From positions 1 through 57,854 of the forward strand of contig BGOI01000012.1 of assembly GCA_003569165.1 (NCBI GenBank): a stretch of DNA of 57,854 bases. Direction: 5' to 3'. The stretch is from Opitutia bacterium (GTDB lineage: Bacteria > Verrucomicrobiota > Verrucomicrobiia > Opitutales > UBA953). Positions 45,489 through 56,000 of this stretch are shown piece by piece; the first letter of the stretch is position 1; each line of letters begins with the position of its first letter. Made by a program: the position numbers and the translations under genes. The notes under the pieces are model-generated. The model ran no database searches. It had not been told where the DNA came from and saw only the letters and a list, made by a program, of their open reading frames with translations.

Positions 45489-45519
45489 CAAAAAAGGCGG
45501 ACCTTGTGGTCCGCCTTTT
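45489..45519. terminator. Bidirectional terminator between convergent genes
   Basis: AAAAGGCGGACC and GGTCCGCCTTTT pair across a TTGT loop, with A and T tracts on both sides. It serves the gene ending at 45478 and the DUF1080 gene ending at 45539. Confidence 0.88.
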
Positions 45520-45538
45520 GATTTCATCGTCCGACTGC

Positions 45539-46189
45539 TCAGGGCAGGCGTTCGACGACGAGATCTTTGTAGTCGACCTTGCAGCCCGGGTCATGGGCCT
45601 GGATCGCGAAGGTTCCGTTGCCGAGCTTGCGGCCGGCCATGCCCTTCGGCGGGGTCCAGCCTTCCGGCTCGGTGAAGTCGACGGTCTGCTTCCCGTCGAT
45701 CCAGATCTGGATGCGCTTACCTTCGACGCGGATGTGGTATTCGAACCAGACGTTGTCCGGGGCGGCTGGCGTGTTCAGCACGTCGCGAACGGCGTACAGG
45801 CCGCCGGTGCGCTTGATGTCCTTATGGCTGGCGTTGACCTGGCATTCATAGCCAGCGAAGGGCCAGCCCTTGTCCTCGTAGGCCGTGTGGAAGTAGAGGC
45901 CCGAGTTAGCGGTCGGGTAGGTCTTCACCTTCGCCTTGAAGTCGAAGTTCGTGAAGTTGGCTTTGCCGTCGGCACCGACGAAGAAGAGGTGACCCTGGCC
46001 GCCGCGGATCTGGAGGACGCCGTCCTCGACCTTGTAGGTGCCTTCGGGGGAGTTCTTCGAGGCCTTCCAGCCAGCGAGTGACTTGCCGTCGAACATCTGA
46101 ATCGTTTCGCCGGCGAAGGCGGCGTACGAGCTCAGGAAGAGCGCGGCCGTGGCCAGCAGGGTGGTGCGGAGGGGTGAGGGGGTGCTCAT
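45539..46189 (-). CDS. Exported DUF1080 (3-keto-disaccharide hydrolase-like) protein
   Basis: A 216-residue protein with a signal peptide (STPSPLRTTLLATAALFLSSYAAFA). The mature part is one concanavalin-like DUF1080 domain: MFDGKSLAGWKASKNSPEGTYKVEDGVL at the start and WFEYHIRVEGKRIQIWIDGKQTVDFTEPEG late. Some members cleave 3-keto-glycosides, and many occur in numbers in Verrucomicrobiota and Planctomycetota. The start is ATG at 46189; an upstream in-frame extension lacks a signal sequence. No oxidoreductase to make 3-keto-sugars lies next to it. Confidence 0.88.
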   Translation of the reverse strand: MSTPSPLRTTLLATAALFLSSYAAFAGETIQMFDGKSLAGWKASKNSPEGTYKVEDGVLQIRGGQGHLFFVGADGKANFTNFDFKAKVKTYPTANSGLYFHTAYEDKGWPFAGYECQVNASHKDIKRTGGLYAVRDVLNTPAAPDNVWFEYHIRVEGKRIQIWIDGKQTVDFTEPEGWTPPKGMAGRKLGNGTFAIQAHDPGCKVDYKDLVVERLP

Positions 46190-46232
46190 GGGGAAGTGCC
46201 TAACCAAACCCATTCCCGGCTTCTGGCAAAGG

Positions 46233-46928
46233 TTAATTGGCGGGCTGCCGCCGGTTGGCGTAGATGACCGTATGCGCATTGGGGCAATCGCCGCGTTTCG
46301 TGCGCAAGGCGACATAGCCCAGTTCGCGTAGCGTCGCCTCCTCGGCGGGGTGGTTGTAGATCAGCACCACGTCCAGCTCGCGCAGCCGGGTCAGGAAGCG
46401 GCGCATCAGGCCGGCCCCGAAGGGGTTGTAGAGGTAGCAGAGTACGCGGCCTCCGAGCGGGGCGAAGTCGAACGTCTCGGCTCCCGCGGCGGAGAGGAGT
46501 CCAGGGTTTCCAAAAAGCTTCTCGTGGTTGCGGCGGGCGATCGCGACCAGCGGCGCGTGGTAGTCTAAGCCGTGCACGCGTTGGGCCGAGCCGGCGGCCG
46601 CGCGGAGCTCAGTCCAGCGTAGCACCGCCTTGCCCTTGCCGCAGCCGACGTCGACGAACGCGAACGCGTCGAAGTCCTCGCCCAGCAAGGTGCGTGTCTC
46701 GCGGAAGGCCCAGTCGATCTCGCTCGTCCATGACGCCATGTAGAAAGTCCCTTCGTCGAAGCCCGGTGGCTCGGCGCCGAAGTCTGCCTTCGGGATGCGG
46801 GCGTGCGTATCGGTGCCCCGTCGCAGGTCGAACACATGGGCCTCGCGGAAGTAGCGCCACGGTAGCCATGGCCGACCAGAGGTCAGCATGCGCCAGTAGT
46901 CACGCCAGCCGAAAGCGGGGGTTCGCAT
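46233..46928 (-). CDS. Class I SAM-dependent methyltransferase, target unknown
   Basis: A 231-residue protein. The SAM-binding strand is FAFVDVGCGKGKAVLRW (about 90-106), with GLDYHAPLVAIARRN for the second acidic strand and YLYNPFGAGLMRRFL as the post-III-like motif. This resembles the small family in which NPF replaces the usual NPPY-like motif. No substrate domain is visible. It lies between the DUF1080 gene and the NtrC-type regulator, with short spacers on both sides. Confidence 0.8.
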   Translation of the reverse strand: MRTPAFGWRDYWRMLTSGRPWLPWRYFREAHVFDLRRGTDTHARIPKADFGAEPPGFDEGTFYMASWTSEIDWAFRETRTLLGEDFDAFAFVDVGCGKGKAVLRWTELRAAAGSAQRVHGLDYHAPLVAIARRNHEKLFGNPGLLSAAGAETFDFAPLGGRVLCYLYNPFGAGLMRRFLTRLRELDVVLIYNHPAEEATLRELGYVALRTKRGDCPNAHTVIYANRRQPAN

Positions 46929-46969
46929 CCGGCCATTACTTCAACCGGCCGGCCGCCCCGAGGCAAAGG

Positions 46970-48460
46970 TTAAGTGAAGACCTTGATACCGGCCTCGCGC
47001 ATCTCGAGCAGGCGCTTCTTCAGCGTCGAGCGGTTGATGCCGAGGATCATCGCGGAGCGGAGCTGGTTGCCGCGGGTCTCTTCCATGGCTCGGCGGATCA
47101 TCTCCGTCTCGATGGCCGAGAGGATGGATTTTCCGTCGTTCACTCGGCACTGCTTGTAGATCGTATCATAGGCGGGGATCAGTCCAGCCACCGGGGCGGT
47201 AGCTTCTGGCACGGTGGCGACAGGAGCGGCCATCGCAGCGACGGGGGCCACGGCGATCTTGCGTGGGTTCAGGACGTCCTGAGGCAGGTCTTTCGGGAGA
47301 ATCGTCTCGCCCTTGGCGAGCACATTGGCGCGCTGCACGACGTTCTCGAGCTCGCGGACGTTGCCCGGCCAGTCGTAGGCGAGTAGGGCGTCGAGCGCTT
47401 CGTTCGAAAGGCGCTTTGGCTTGATCTTCTTCGCGGCGGCCTGGCGCTGCAGCATGTAGTCCACGAGGAGCGGCACGTCGCCCTTGCGGTAGCGGAGCGC
47501 GGGCAGGCGGATGCGGAAGACGTTGAGGCGGTAGTAGAGGTCTTCGCGGAACTGGCGGGTGGCCACCATCGCTTCGAGGTCCTTGTTGGTCGCGGCGACG
47601 AGACGCACGCTGATCTTGACGGTGACCGTGCCGCCGACGCGCTGGATTTCCCCTTCCTGGATGGCGCGGAGGACCTTGGTCTGCGTGGGCAGGGACATGT
47701 CGCCGATCTCGTCGAGGAAGATTGTGCCGCCGTCGCAGAGCTCGAATTTGCCGAGCTTCTGGTTGGCTGCACCCGTGAAGGCGCCTTTCTCGTGGCCGAA
47801 GAGTTCGGACTCGATGAGGTTCTCAGGGATGGCCGCGCAGTTGACCGCGAGGAACGTGCCCTTGGCGCGGAGTGAATGCTGGTGGATGCAGCGCGCGACG
47901 AGTTCCTTGCCCGTACCGCTCTCGCCGGTGATGAGTACGGTAGCATCGCTCGCGGCGACCTGGCCGATCGACTTCAGGACTTCCTGCATCGGCTCGGAGC
48001 TGCCGACGATACCTTCCTTGTAGTCGGCCGGATTGACGAGCGTGCGCGTGGATTTCGTGGCGGCCGCGAGGTCGCGGCGCGCGGAGAGGGCCTTGTCGAC
48101 GAGCGTGATGAGCTTCGCTTGGTCGAACGGCTTCATGACGTAGTCGTAGGCACCGAACTTCATCGCCTCGATTGCGGTCTGCGTGGTGCCAAAGGCAGTC
48201 ATCAGGATCACCATCGCCTGCGGCTGTGCGCCGCGGAGCATCTGCAACGTTTCGATACCGGTCATGCCGCCCATGCGGTTATCGAGCAGGATCACGTCGG
48301 GCTGTTCGCGCTTGGCCGCGACGACGCCGGTTTCGCCACTGTCCGCTTCGATGACCGTATGACCGAGACCAGCCAGAGCTCGGCGGAGCGAGTAGCGGAG
48401 GTCCTTGTCATCGTCGATGACGAGGACTTTGGCGTTCGCTGCGGAAGGATTGGCGCTCAT
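46970..48460 (-). CDS. Sigma-54-dependent response regulator (NtrC family)
   Basis: A 496-residue activator. The receiver domain phosphate acceptor is Asp60 ([10 protein letters not shown]), with the DDD cluster at 16-18 and Lys110. The AAA+ domain has Walker A GESGTGKE (179-186), the sigma-54-contacting GAFTGA loop (226-231) and Walker B TIFLDE (about 246-251). The C-terminal Fis-like helix-turn-helix ends [21 protein letters not shown]. It would activate sigma-54 promoters on receipt of phosphate from an unlinked histidine kinase, as none is encoded here. A long Ala/Pro linker precedes the Fis domain. Confidence 0.94.
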   Translation of the reverse strand: MSANPSAANAKVLVIDDDKDLRYSLRRALAGLGHTVIEADSGETGVVAAKREQPDVILLDNRMGGMTGIETLQMLRGAQPQAMVILMTAFGTTQTAIEAMKFGAYDYVMKPFDQAKLITLVDKALSARRDLAAATKSTRTLVNPADYKEGIVGSSEPMQEVLKSIGQVAASDATVLITGESGTGKELVARCIHQHSLRAKGTFLAVNCAAIPENLIESELFGHEKGAFTGAANQKLGKFELCDGGTIFLDEIGDMSLPTQTKVLRAIQEGEIQRVGGTVTVKISVRLVAATNKDLEAMVATRQFREDLYYRLNVFRIRLPALRYRKGDVPLLVDYMLQRQAAAKKIKPKRLSNEALDALLAYDWPGNVRELENVVQRANVLAKGETILPKDLPQDVLNPRKIAVAPVAAMAAPVATVPEATAPVAGLIPAYDTIYKQCRVNDGKSILSAIETEMIRRAMEETRGNQLRSAMILGINRSTLKKRLLEMREAGIKVFT

Positions 48461-48587
48461 GTTGAGTAAAAGTAGGCAGAATCCGTGCCATTGGCGGACT
48501 CCCCCTCAAAATGACCTAATACAGACTTTCAGCAACCCGTATGTGTCGAAATTTAAGCAAATTTCTATGAATTGACCCCCTTGCCAA

Positions 48588-48610
48588 CGAGAATTTGGGC
48601 GTAATTCTCG
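48588..48610. promoter_or_regulatory. Perfect inverted repeat just before the SanA-like start
   Basis: CGAGAATT (48588-48595) and AATTCTCG (48603-48610) flank seven bases, five bases before the ATG at 48616. It would cover the ribosome-binding region as a hairpin or serve as a dimer operator. Confidence 0.4.
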
Positions 48611-48615
48611 TTTCC

Positions 48616-49248
48616 ATGTTTCGATGGCTCAAACGAGGGCTGGGTGCGTTCTTAGCTTTGCTGGTCCTTTTCTTCGTCGGATCGAACCTCTGGGTCTGGT
48701 CGGCCGGATGGGGCCGACTGGCGGACAAGCCTTCGGAAGTCCCCGTCGGCTCCGTGATGGTCATCTTAGGGACGGATGAATTCGTGGGCACGACGGGCGA
48801 ACGCGCGGGTACCTATCGGCCTCGTATCGACGCTGCCCTTGAGCTCGCTGGCTCGGGTCGCGTGAAACTCATCGTGACCTCTGGCACCGCCGTCCATGCG
48901 CGGACGATGGCGGCTCAACTGCGCTCGGCCGGCGTGACGTGTCCGATCGTCGAGGACCCGTACGGTTGGCGCACGCTGGATTCGGTCATGCGGGCGAAGG
49001 CCTATTATCCCGACGATCACGTTGTCTTCGTCTCGCAAGGCTGGCATTGCGTGCGCGCGCTCTGGCAGGCGGATCATGCATCGCTGCGGGCGACGGCCTA
49101 CCCTGCGGCGTTTGGCGACGGTTGGCGTCCCCTCATGGGTTCGCTTCGGGACTACTTCGCTAAGCCGAAGGCGGTGATTGATCGTTGCCTCGGGAATCCG
49201 CTCACGGCGCCGGTGCCGGCGAACGAAGGCAACGTCCCTCACCGCTAA
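48616..49248 (+). CDS. SanA/YdcF-like DUF218 envelope protein
   Basis: A 210-residue protein with a single N-terminal membrane anchor (LGAFLALLVLFFVGSNLWVW), the rest facing the periplasm. The DUF218 fold has MVILGTDEFVGTTGERAGTYRPRIDAALEL, IVTSGTAVHARTM, EDPYGWRTLDSVMRAK and VVFVSQGWHCVRALWQA. SanA-like proteins affect envelope permeability in enterobacteria; the reaction is unknown. ATG at 48616 follows a hairpin. It is convergent with dprA, with one base between the stops. Confidence 0.82.
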   Translation: MFRWLKRGLGAFLALLVLFFVGSNLWVWSAGWGRLADKPSEVPVGSVMVILGTDEFVGTTGERAGTYRPRIDAALELAGSGRVKLIVTSGTAVHARTMAAQLRSAGVTCPIVEDPYGWRTLDSVMRAKAYYPDDHVVFVSQGWHCVRALWQADHASLRATAYPAAFGDGWRPLMGSLRDYFAKPKAVIDRCLGNPLTAPVPANEGNVPHR

Positions 49249-49249
49249 G

Positions 49250-50335
49250 TCAGGCGCGTTCGTGGCGTCCGTCGGGCCGTCGGGTGAGCACACCGCGGAT
49301 CTCCATCATCGTCAGGCTCACCGCGGCTTCGGCGACCGCGCAGTCCGCGAGCACGGATAGGCTTTCGGCGTCATGCGCCGTTCCGCCGGCGAAGTGAGGC
49401 AGCCAGCGAGCAAACTCGGGCGGGTCTTCGATCAACGCCAGCGCGGGGCTACCACGGCTTTCGCCCAGCTCCGTGAGGATGTCGTCCACGGAAGACACGA
49501 GCGTGGCGCCATCACGGATGAGGGCATGGCAGCCGCGGCTCGATGGGCTGTCGGCACGGCCGGGCACGGCGCAGAGTGTCTTGCCGAGGTCGCCCGCGAA
49601 GCGCGCGGTGATCATACTGCCGCCGTCGACGTCGGTTTCGACCACTACCATTACCCGCACCAATCCGGCGACAATCCGGTTGCGTTGCGGGAAGGTTTGG
49701 CGGTCCGCGGGCCGGCCCAGCGGAAATTCCGAAAGCACGCAGCCCTCGGTCTTCATGCGGGCACGCAGGCGGACGGCTTCTGGCGGAAAGGTGAGATCGA
49801 GTCCGTGGCCGACCACGGCCGCGGTGCGACCGTCGGCGTCGAGCGCCCCTTCGTGCGCGGCGGTGTCGATGCCTCGGGCCAGTCCGCTGACGATCCACCA
49901 GCCTTGCTTCGCCAGGTCGCGCGCGAAGCTGCGGGCGAGCGAGGCGCCATACGTCGTGCAATGGCGCGAACCGATGATGCCCACGGAGCGATCGCCCGGG
50001 AAATGCGCGCCTTCGGCGTAGAGCACCAGCGGCGGATCCCAAAGTTTGGCGAGAGACGTCGGCCAGGCTTCATCGTCCTCACTCAGCAGCCGGAAGCCTA
50101 AGTCGCGGACACGCCCCATCTCAGCGGCCCAGTCGAATTCCCGGGCGGCGATCGCCGCGGCGACCGGGCGGCTGATTCCTTGGACCTTGGCCAGCTGATC
50201 CGCCGGGGCACCGAGTGCAACCGAGAGATCGCCGCCGAATGCGTCGCGTAGTCGTCGCACCGTGATTGGTCCAACGCCTTTGAGTCCGTTAAGCAGGACG
50301 CGTTGCGCGAGCGGGTCGGTCGGGATGGGGAGCAT
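49250..50335 (-). CDS. dprA: DNA processing protein DprA
   Basis: A 361-residue single-strand-DNA-binding protein that loads RecA on incoming DNA in natural transformation. It has an N-terminal HhH region (NGLKGVGPITVRRLRDAFGG), the Rossmann core with VGIIGSRHCTTYGASLARSFARDL, IVSGLARGIDTAAHEGAL, FPQRNRIVAGL and CAVPGR. A winged-helix-like C-terminus follows. Its presence means that competence is possible, but no other competence gene is in view. It lies 22 bases after the nnrE/D gene. Confidence 0.95.
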   Translation of the reverse strand: MLPIPTDPLAQRVLLNGLKGVGPITVRRLRDAFGGDLSVALGAPADQLAKVQGISRPVAAAIAAREFDWAAEMGRVRDLGFRLLSEDDEAWPTSLAKLWDPPLVLYAEGAHFPGDRSVGIIGSRHCTTYGASLARSFARDLAKQGWWIVSGLARGIDTAAHEGALDADGRTAAVVGHGLDLTFPPEAVRLRARMKTEGCVLSEFPLGRPADRQTFPQRNRIVAGLVRVMVVVETDVDGGSMITARFAGDLGKTLCAVPGRADSPSSRGCHALIRDGATLVSSVDDILTELGESRGSPALALIEDPPEFARWLPHFAGGTAHDAESLSVLADCAVAEAAVSLTMMEIRGVLTRRPDGRHERA

Positions 50336-50357
50336 CCCGCCAGCCAGCGGGACGTCT

Positions 50358-51851
50358 TCAGCCGCGCAAGACAGGGGACAGCCCAGCGAGGAGGTCGGTA
50401 GTTCTCACCGCTTCTTCCCCGTGAGTTTCCCTCAGCCAGTCGGCGGCGCGAGCGTGCCAGGTCGTTGCGAGCACCACGGCATCGAAGGGCGTGAGTCCGA
50501 GTTCGTGGCGTCGCGCGAGCACCGAGGCGACAATGCCGGCGAGCAGGTCGCCGGAACCGCCGCGCGCGAGCACGGGGCCACCGAAAGGAATATGGATCAC
50601 ACGGGTCCCATCGGTAACGCAAGTCAGTGGGCCTTTGAGCACGACGATCGTCTTCGTCTTGCGCGCATAGGCGCGGGCCGCCGGGACGGAGGCGTCGCGT
50701 CCGCTGAGACGTTTGAATTCGCCGGCGTGCGGCAACAGTACGCGGACCTTGGCTTGCCTCGATGCGGCGATGACAGACGGGCGGAGCGCGTCGGCATCGA
50801 GCACGAGATCGGCGGAGCAACGGGTGGCGACTGCGCCGATTAGCTTGGCAGATTTCTCGCCCATACCAGAGCCGATGAGCAGCACATCCTTGTCGGCGAG
50901 CAATGTCCGGATCTCCTTCAGGTTGGCGGAAGCGACGCGCCCGTCGCGTTCGGTGCGGAGTCCACGCCACATCGCTTCGGGATAGGCGACGGCTGCTTTT
51001 GCACGGACGGATTCAGGCAGGCAGGCCGTGACGAGCGCCACTCCGGCACGTAAGGCGGCGGCGGTATTCATCAGCACCGCGCCAGGCATCCGGTCCGAGC
51101 CGCCGACGACAAGCAGACGACCCTGGTGGCGTTTATCGCTGCGCGCGCGCCGAGGACGACGGAGCGGAGTCAGGCTGGTCGCGGTCACGCAGGCTTCTTC
51201 GGTCTCGCCGAGCGGCAGGCCGATATCGAGGACGCGCAGGCGACCCACGAAGCGGGCGGATTTCGGCGCAAGCAGCGGACGTTTCAGGCAGCCAATCGAG
51301 ACCGTAAGGTCGGCGCGGAACGCCGGACCAGTGGCGTCGTCTCCGAGTCCGCTCGGAAGGTCGACCGCGATGCGCAGTCCGCGGAGCGACTCGGACGCAC
51401 GGAGGAAGGTGCGGAGTTCGGCTGAAAGGGGCGAGTGGAAGCCTTGGCCGAGGATACCGTCGAAGATGAGGCAGAACTCGTGAGCCGCGAGGAGGCGGAG
51501 GTTCGCGGCGGCAACCACGCCGATGCGGACGCCAGGCTTACGGGCGGACCAGGCGCGCTGGGCTTGGGCACGGGCCGGACCGCCTTCGGCGAAGACGGCG
51601 ACAATCTCCGTGCCGCGTCGGGCGCAATGCAGCGCCGCGAGGAAGGCGTCGGCGCCGTTATTACCTTTGCCGGCGAGGACCAGAATCCGTTTCGGTTTAC
51701 GGCCGAGTAACGAGACCGCTTCGTCGGCGACCCCGCGCGCGGCGAGGTTCATCAGCTTCCAGGAAAGGGCTACATCGCCGGCGATGAACGCCGCTTCGGC
51801 GGCCGCGGCTTCCACGCAGGAAAGGACCGGCAGACGGGCGGAGTTGCTCAT
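50358..51851 (-). CDS. nnrE/nnrD: Bifunctional NAD(P)H-hydrate epimerase / ADP-dependent dehydratase
   Basis: A 497-residue fusion that repairs hydrated NAD(P)H. Residues about 10-210 are the YjeF_N epimerase (VLAGKGNNGADAFLAALH, VDLPSGLGDDATG). Residues about 225-490 are the carbohydrate-kinase-like dehydratase (GRLLVVGGSDRMPGAVLMNTAAALRAG, VLLPHAGEFKRLSG, GGPVLARGGSGDLLAGIVAS, where GSGD carries the catalytic Asp). ATG at 51851 is used; the upstream open frame runs into acpS. It starts four bases after acpS ends. Confidence 0.94.
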   Translation of the reverse strand: MSNSARLPVLSCVEAAAAEAAFIAGDVALSWKLMNLAARGVADEAVSLLGRKPKRILVLAGKGNNGADAFLAALHCARRGTEIVAVFAEGGPARAQAQRAWSARKPGVRIGVVAAANLRLLAAHEFCLIFDGILGQGFHSPLSAELRTFLRASESLRGLRIAVDLPSGLGDDATGPAFRADLTVSIGCLKRPLLAPKSARFVGRLRVLDIGLPLGETEEACVTATSLTPLRRPRRARSDKRHQGRLLVVGGSDRMPGAVLMNTAAALRAGVALVTACLPESVRAKAAVAYPEAMWRGLRTERDGRVASANLKEIRTLLADKDVLLIGSGMGEKSAKLIGAVATRCSADLVLDADALRPSVIAASRQAKVRVLLPHAGEFKRLSGRDASVPAARAYARKTKTIVVLKGPLTCVTDGTRVIHIPFGGPVLARGGSGDLLAGIVASVLARRHELGLTPFDAVVLATTWHARAADWLRETHGEEAVRTTDLLAGLSPVLRG

Positions 51852-51855
51852 AGTC

Positions 51856-52251
51856 TCAGCGGACCAGCACCACGAAGGCTTGGGCCAGCGTATCGGTGTG
51901 GGTGAGTGAGAGCAGGAGACGAGTGGCACCACGGGCGGCGAGAAGAGCGCGGGCCTTTTCATCCAGCTCGGCGATGGGTTCACCTTCGGGGCCGTTGAGG
52001 ACCCCGACGCTGGTGAGCGCGAGTTCCGCGCCGATGCCGGTACCGAAGGCCTTGCTCGCGGCCTCTTTGGCGGCGAAGCGGGCGGCCAGGGACGGATAAG
52101 GGTCGGCCTTCGCGAGGCAGAGCTTCTGTTCCGCTGGCGTGAAGACCTTGTCGAGGAAAGCGGCGCCATGCTTCACGTGCGCGGAGCGGATGCGATCGAC
52201 CTCCGTGAGATCCACCCCGACACCGATTACGTTGCCGCCTTCAAGGTTCAT
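51856..52251 (-). CDS. acpS: Holo-[acyl-carrier-protein] synthase
   Basis: A 131-residue enzyme that attaches phosphopantetheine to acyl carrier protein. Metal-binding residues are Asp14 (VGVDLTEVDRI) and Glu in RFAAKEAASKAFGTG, and the C-terminal LSLTHTDTLAQAFVVL is conserved. The start overlaps the pdxJ stop as ATGA. It supplies the holo-ACP on which both fatty acid synthesis and the FabH-like enzyme at 6467 would depend. Confidence 0.95.
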   Translation of the reverse strand: MNLEGGNVIGVGVDLTEVDRIRSAHVKHGAAFLDKVFTPAEQKLCLAKADPYPSLAARFAAKEAASKAFGTGIGAELALTSVGVLNGPEGEPIAELDEKARALLAARGATRLLLSLTHTDTLAQAFVVLVR

Positions 52252-52997
52252 GCCTTCAGGTGGTTCTTCATCTCGGCGACAGCGCCACGGATACCGGTGA
52301 AGAGCGCACGGGCGACAATCGAATGGCCGATATTCAGTTCATGCAGGTGCGGGAGCGTCAGAATCGCCCGGATGTTGTCGTAGTTGATGCCGTGGCCGGC
52401 GTTCACGATGAGACCGAGACCATGGGCCTGTTCGCAGGCTCCGCGGAGACGGGCGAGTTCGGCTTCGGCGGCAGGGGATTTCCACGCGTTGGCAAAAGCG
52501 CCGGTATGGAGTTCGATGACCGGTGCGCCGATGGCGACGGCGGCTTCGATCTGTGGCGCGTCGGGTCCGATGAAAAGCGAGACCTCGATACCCGCGGTCT
52601 TCAGCGCTTGGGTGGTCTCGCGGACGCGGGTGAGCTGGCCGGCGACGTCGAGCCCACCTTCGGTCGTGACCTCTTCGCGAGATTCCGGGACGAGGCAGAC
52701 GGCGGCGGGGCGGAGCTTCAGGGCGAAGGCCGTCATCGCAGAGGTGCAGGCCATCTCGAGATTGAGGCGGATGCCTGGGATCGCGGCGATCGCATGGACG
52801 TCGGCGTCTTGAATATGACGGCGATCTTCGCGCAGGTGGAGCGTGATGCCGTCGGCGCCGCCAGCGAGGGCTTCGCGCGTGAAGGCCACGACGTCGGGCT
52901 CCGCATGCGGCGACATGTGCGCACCGCGGTAGCGAGCTTGGCGGAGCGTCGCGGCGTGGTCGATATTGACGCCGAGGAGGATGGGACGGGTGGACAT
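52248..52997 (-). CDS. pdxJ: Pyridoxine 5'-phosphate synthase
   Basis: A 249-residue TIM barrel that closes the pyridine ring of vitamin B6. Conserved blocks are LGVNIDHAATLRQARY at the start, DGITLHLREDRRHIQD, RLNLEMACT and GLIVNAGHGINYDNI. ATG at 52997 gives the normal start; the longer frame is an extension into uvrA. pdxJ-acpS is a common bacterial pair. It lies 26 bases after uvrA. Confidence 0.96.
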   Translation of the reverse strand: MSTRPILLGVNIDHAATLRQARYRGAHMSPHAEPDVVAFTREALAGGADGITLHLREDRRHIQDADVHAIAAIPGIRLNLEMACTSAMTAFALKLRPAAVCLVPESREEVTTEGGLDVAGQLTRVRETTQALKTAGIEVSLFIGPDAPQIEAAVAIGAPVIELHTGAFANAWKSPAAEAELARLRGACEQAHGLGLIVNAGHGINYDNIRAILTLPHLHELNIGHSIVARALFTGIRGAVAEMKNHLKA

Positions 52998-53023
52998 CGG
53001 ACTTCGGCTTGTAGCAATAGCCC

Positions 53024-56000
53024 TCAGCGGGTCTGGGTCAAAGGGAACCGCAGGGACCAGCGTGTTAAACCGCGGGCTTTTTTGATCAGTCCGCGTTCCA
53101 GTGTAAGGCGGAGCGAGGGGGCGGTCGGCGACTTCTTCTGCTTGGCGAGAGATTCGGGGTCGCCCGCGTGGACGAGTTCGCCGCCGGCGTTGCCGCCTTC
53201 GGGGCCGATCTCGAGAACCCAGTCCGCTTCGGCGATTACATCGGGATGATGCTCGATGACGACGACCGTGTGGCCTTGGTCGACGAGCGCATGGAGCAGC
53301 TCGATGAGGCGACGGCAGTCGGACTGGTGCAGGCCGATGGTCGGCTCTTCCAGGATGTAGAGGTTCGGACGGATCTCGCCGCGGGAGCGCTCGCGGAAGG
53401 TCGGGAGACCTTGGGCCAGTTCGCTGACGAGCTTGAGCCGCTGGGCTTCGCCGCCGGAAAGAGTCGGGCTGCTCTGGCCGAGCGTGAGGTAGCCCAGGCC
53501 GGTCTTCACCATCAGTCCGCAGAGGTCGCCCAGTTTGGCGTCGAAGGAAAGGAACGCCGCCGCTTCCTCGAAAGTCATCGCGAGGAGGTCCGCCGCAGAC
53601 TTGCCGTTCCAACGGATAGCCTTGGCGGCCGAGCCGTAGCGCGTGCCCGCACATTCTTCGCACGGCACGTAAGTGTCGGGCAGGAAGCTCATCTCAAGCT
53701 TGATGCGGCCGGCGCCAGAGCAAGCTTCGCAGCGTCCGCCGGAGGTATTGAACGAGAAGAAGCCGGCGCCATGACCGCGGATGGCTGCTTCGGGGAGCGA
53801 GGCGAGGCGTTCGCGGATGAGGTCCCAGGCACCGATGTAGGTTGCCGGAGTCGAGCGGGGCGTCTTGCCGATCGGTTCTTGGTCGACGACCACCAGCTGG
53901 CGGAAGCCTTTGAGACCTGACAGACTAGTGAAGGCCGGCTTGCCCTGATAAGAGACGACAGCGAGGGCTTCCTTGCCCGTCAGGCCGTCCTTCTTCTTGC
54001 TGACGGCCGCGCGGATCGCCGGAGCGAGGAGGTCGGTAATGAGGGTGGATTTGCCGGCACCCGAGACGCCGCAGACGACGGTGAGTCGTCCGACGGGAAT
54101 CTGGACATCGAAGCCCTTGAGGTTGCGGAGTGAGGCATTCTTCAGGCGGACCCATTCGGCGGGCGCTCCCTTACCTGCAATGGGGCGGCGCGCGCCACGA
54201 AGCGGATGGGGGATGGCTTCCTTGAGGAAGCGACCTGTGACGGAGTCGGCCCGTTTCTCGAGCGTGGCGGCGGTGCCTTGTGCGACGATTGTGCCGCCAT
54301 GGACGCCGGCGCCCGGGCCGATGTCGACCACCAGGTCGGCGGCGCGCATGGTGTCTTCGTCGTGTTCGACAACGAGGACCGTGTTACCGCGATCGCGGAG
54401 ATCTTTGAGCGAGCCGACGAGCCGATCATTGTCCCGCGGGTGCAGACCGATGCTCGGTTCGTCGAGCACGTAAAGCGCACCGGAAAGCGTCGAGCCCAGC
54501 TGCGCTGCGAGTCGGATACGCTGCGCTTCGCCGCCCGAGAGCGTGTCGGCGCCGCGGTCGAGTGCGAGGTAGCCAAGGCCGACGGAATCCAAGAAGCGGA
54601 GGCGGGCGCCGATTTCGGGTAGCAATGCGCCCACGATAGCTTTCTCGCGGGCCTCGAGCTTGAGGCCAGAAAGGAAGGCGAGGGACTCGTCGGGCTGCAG
54701 GCGGAGTAATCCGGGTAGCGAGAGCGAACGACCTTTCGGGCCGGCGAGTTTCACCGAGCGACCAATGGGGCCGAGGCGTTCGCCTTGGCAGGTCGGGCAG
54801 ACTTCTTCGCCAACGCGATCCGCGATGGCGTTCTCGTTGATGGATTCCTCTTCGTCGGAGGAGAAGGTCGTGACTTCGAGTCCATGCCCACGGCAATCGG
54901 GACACCATCCGCGAGGGGAGTTCCAAGAGAGATGCTTCGGGTCGACTTCAGGGAACGATTCGCCCGTGGCGGGATCGCTCCGCGATGTCGACAGATAGGC
55001 GACTTGCTGGCCGTCGGCGCCGAGGAGGACGCACGCGTTCTTGCCCGCTGCCAGCACCTGGCGGACGAGCGTGCGGAGGGCTTTCTCGCCGGATTCTTGG
55101 GTCTCATCGGGCAGGCTGATCAGTCCGTCGGCGCGGATCTCGCCGAAGACTGCGTCGACGTCGTGTTCAGAGTAACGGTCGAGGCCTTCGAAGCCTTCGA
55201 CCTTGAGCATCTTGCCATCGCAACGCAGGAGGCGGAGTCCTTTCGTCTCGGCCCATTCGGCCAGCGGGCGATGATGGCCCTTACGGGAGCGGACGAGCGG
55301 GGCCGCGATAAGGAGCGAGCCTTTCTTCAGCGACTTCGCCTTCTTGGCGACGAGGCGGACGACCGCATCTTCGGTCATCTCCTCGAGCGGTTCGCCGGTG
55401 GTTGGGCTATGCAATACGCCGGCGCGGGCGAAGAGTACGCGGAGGTACTGGGCGACTTCGGTGACCGTCGCGACGGTGGACTTCGCTGAGCCCCGCGTCA
55501 CGCGTTGCTCGATGGCGACCGTGGGCGGCAGGCCCGTGAGCGAATCGATATCAGGTTTCGGCAACTGTTCGACGAACTGGCGGGCATAGGCCGAGACGCA
55601 TTCTAGGAAGCGACGCTGGCCTTCAGCGAAAAGGATATCGAACGCCAAGGAAGATTTACCCGAGCCCGACACGCCGGTCATCACTGTGAGCGAGCCGTGC
55701 GGGATCTCGAGCGAGACGTCCTTCAGATTGTGTTCGCGGGCGCCGCGTAGGGAGATGGAGGTCGGACGTGGCTTGCTCGCCGTGGTCGCCGCGGAGGCGA
55801 AGGCGTCGTCACCATGAGCGAGGAAGCGACCCGTGACCGTGCCGGCCTTGGCGACTTCGGCGGGCGTACCTTCGGCGACGAGGTGGCCGCCAGCGGGACC
55901 GGCTTCGGGACCCATTTCCAGAATCCAGTCGCAGGACTTCAACACGTCGAGGTGGTGTTCCACGACGATGAGCGAGTGGCCAGCTTCCGTGAGGCGATGC

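Noticed and set aside
52998-53663. N-terminal extension of PdxJ into uvrA sequence
   Set aside because: The extension reads as Arg/Pro-rich shadow of uvrA, and PdxJ has its normal start at 52997.
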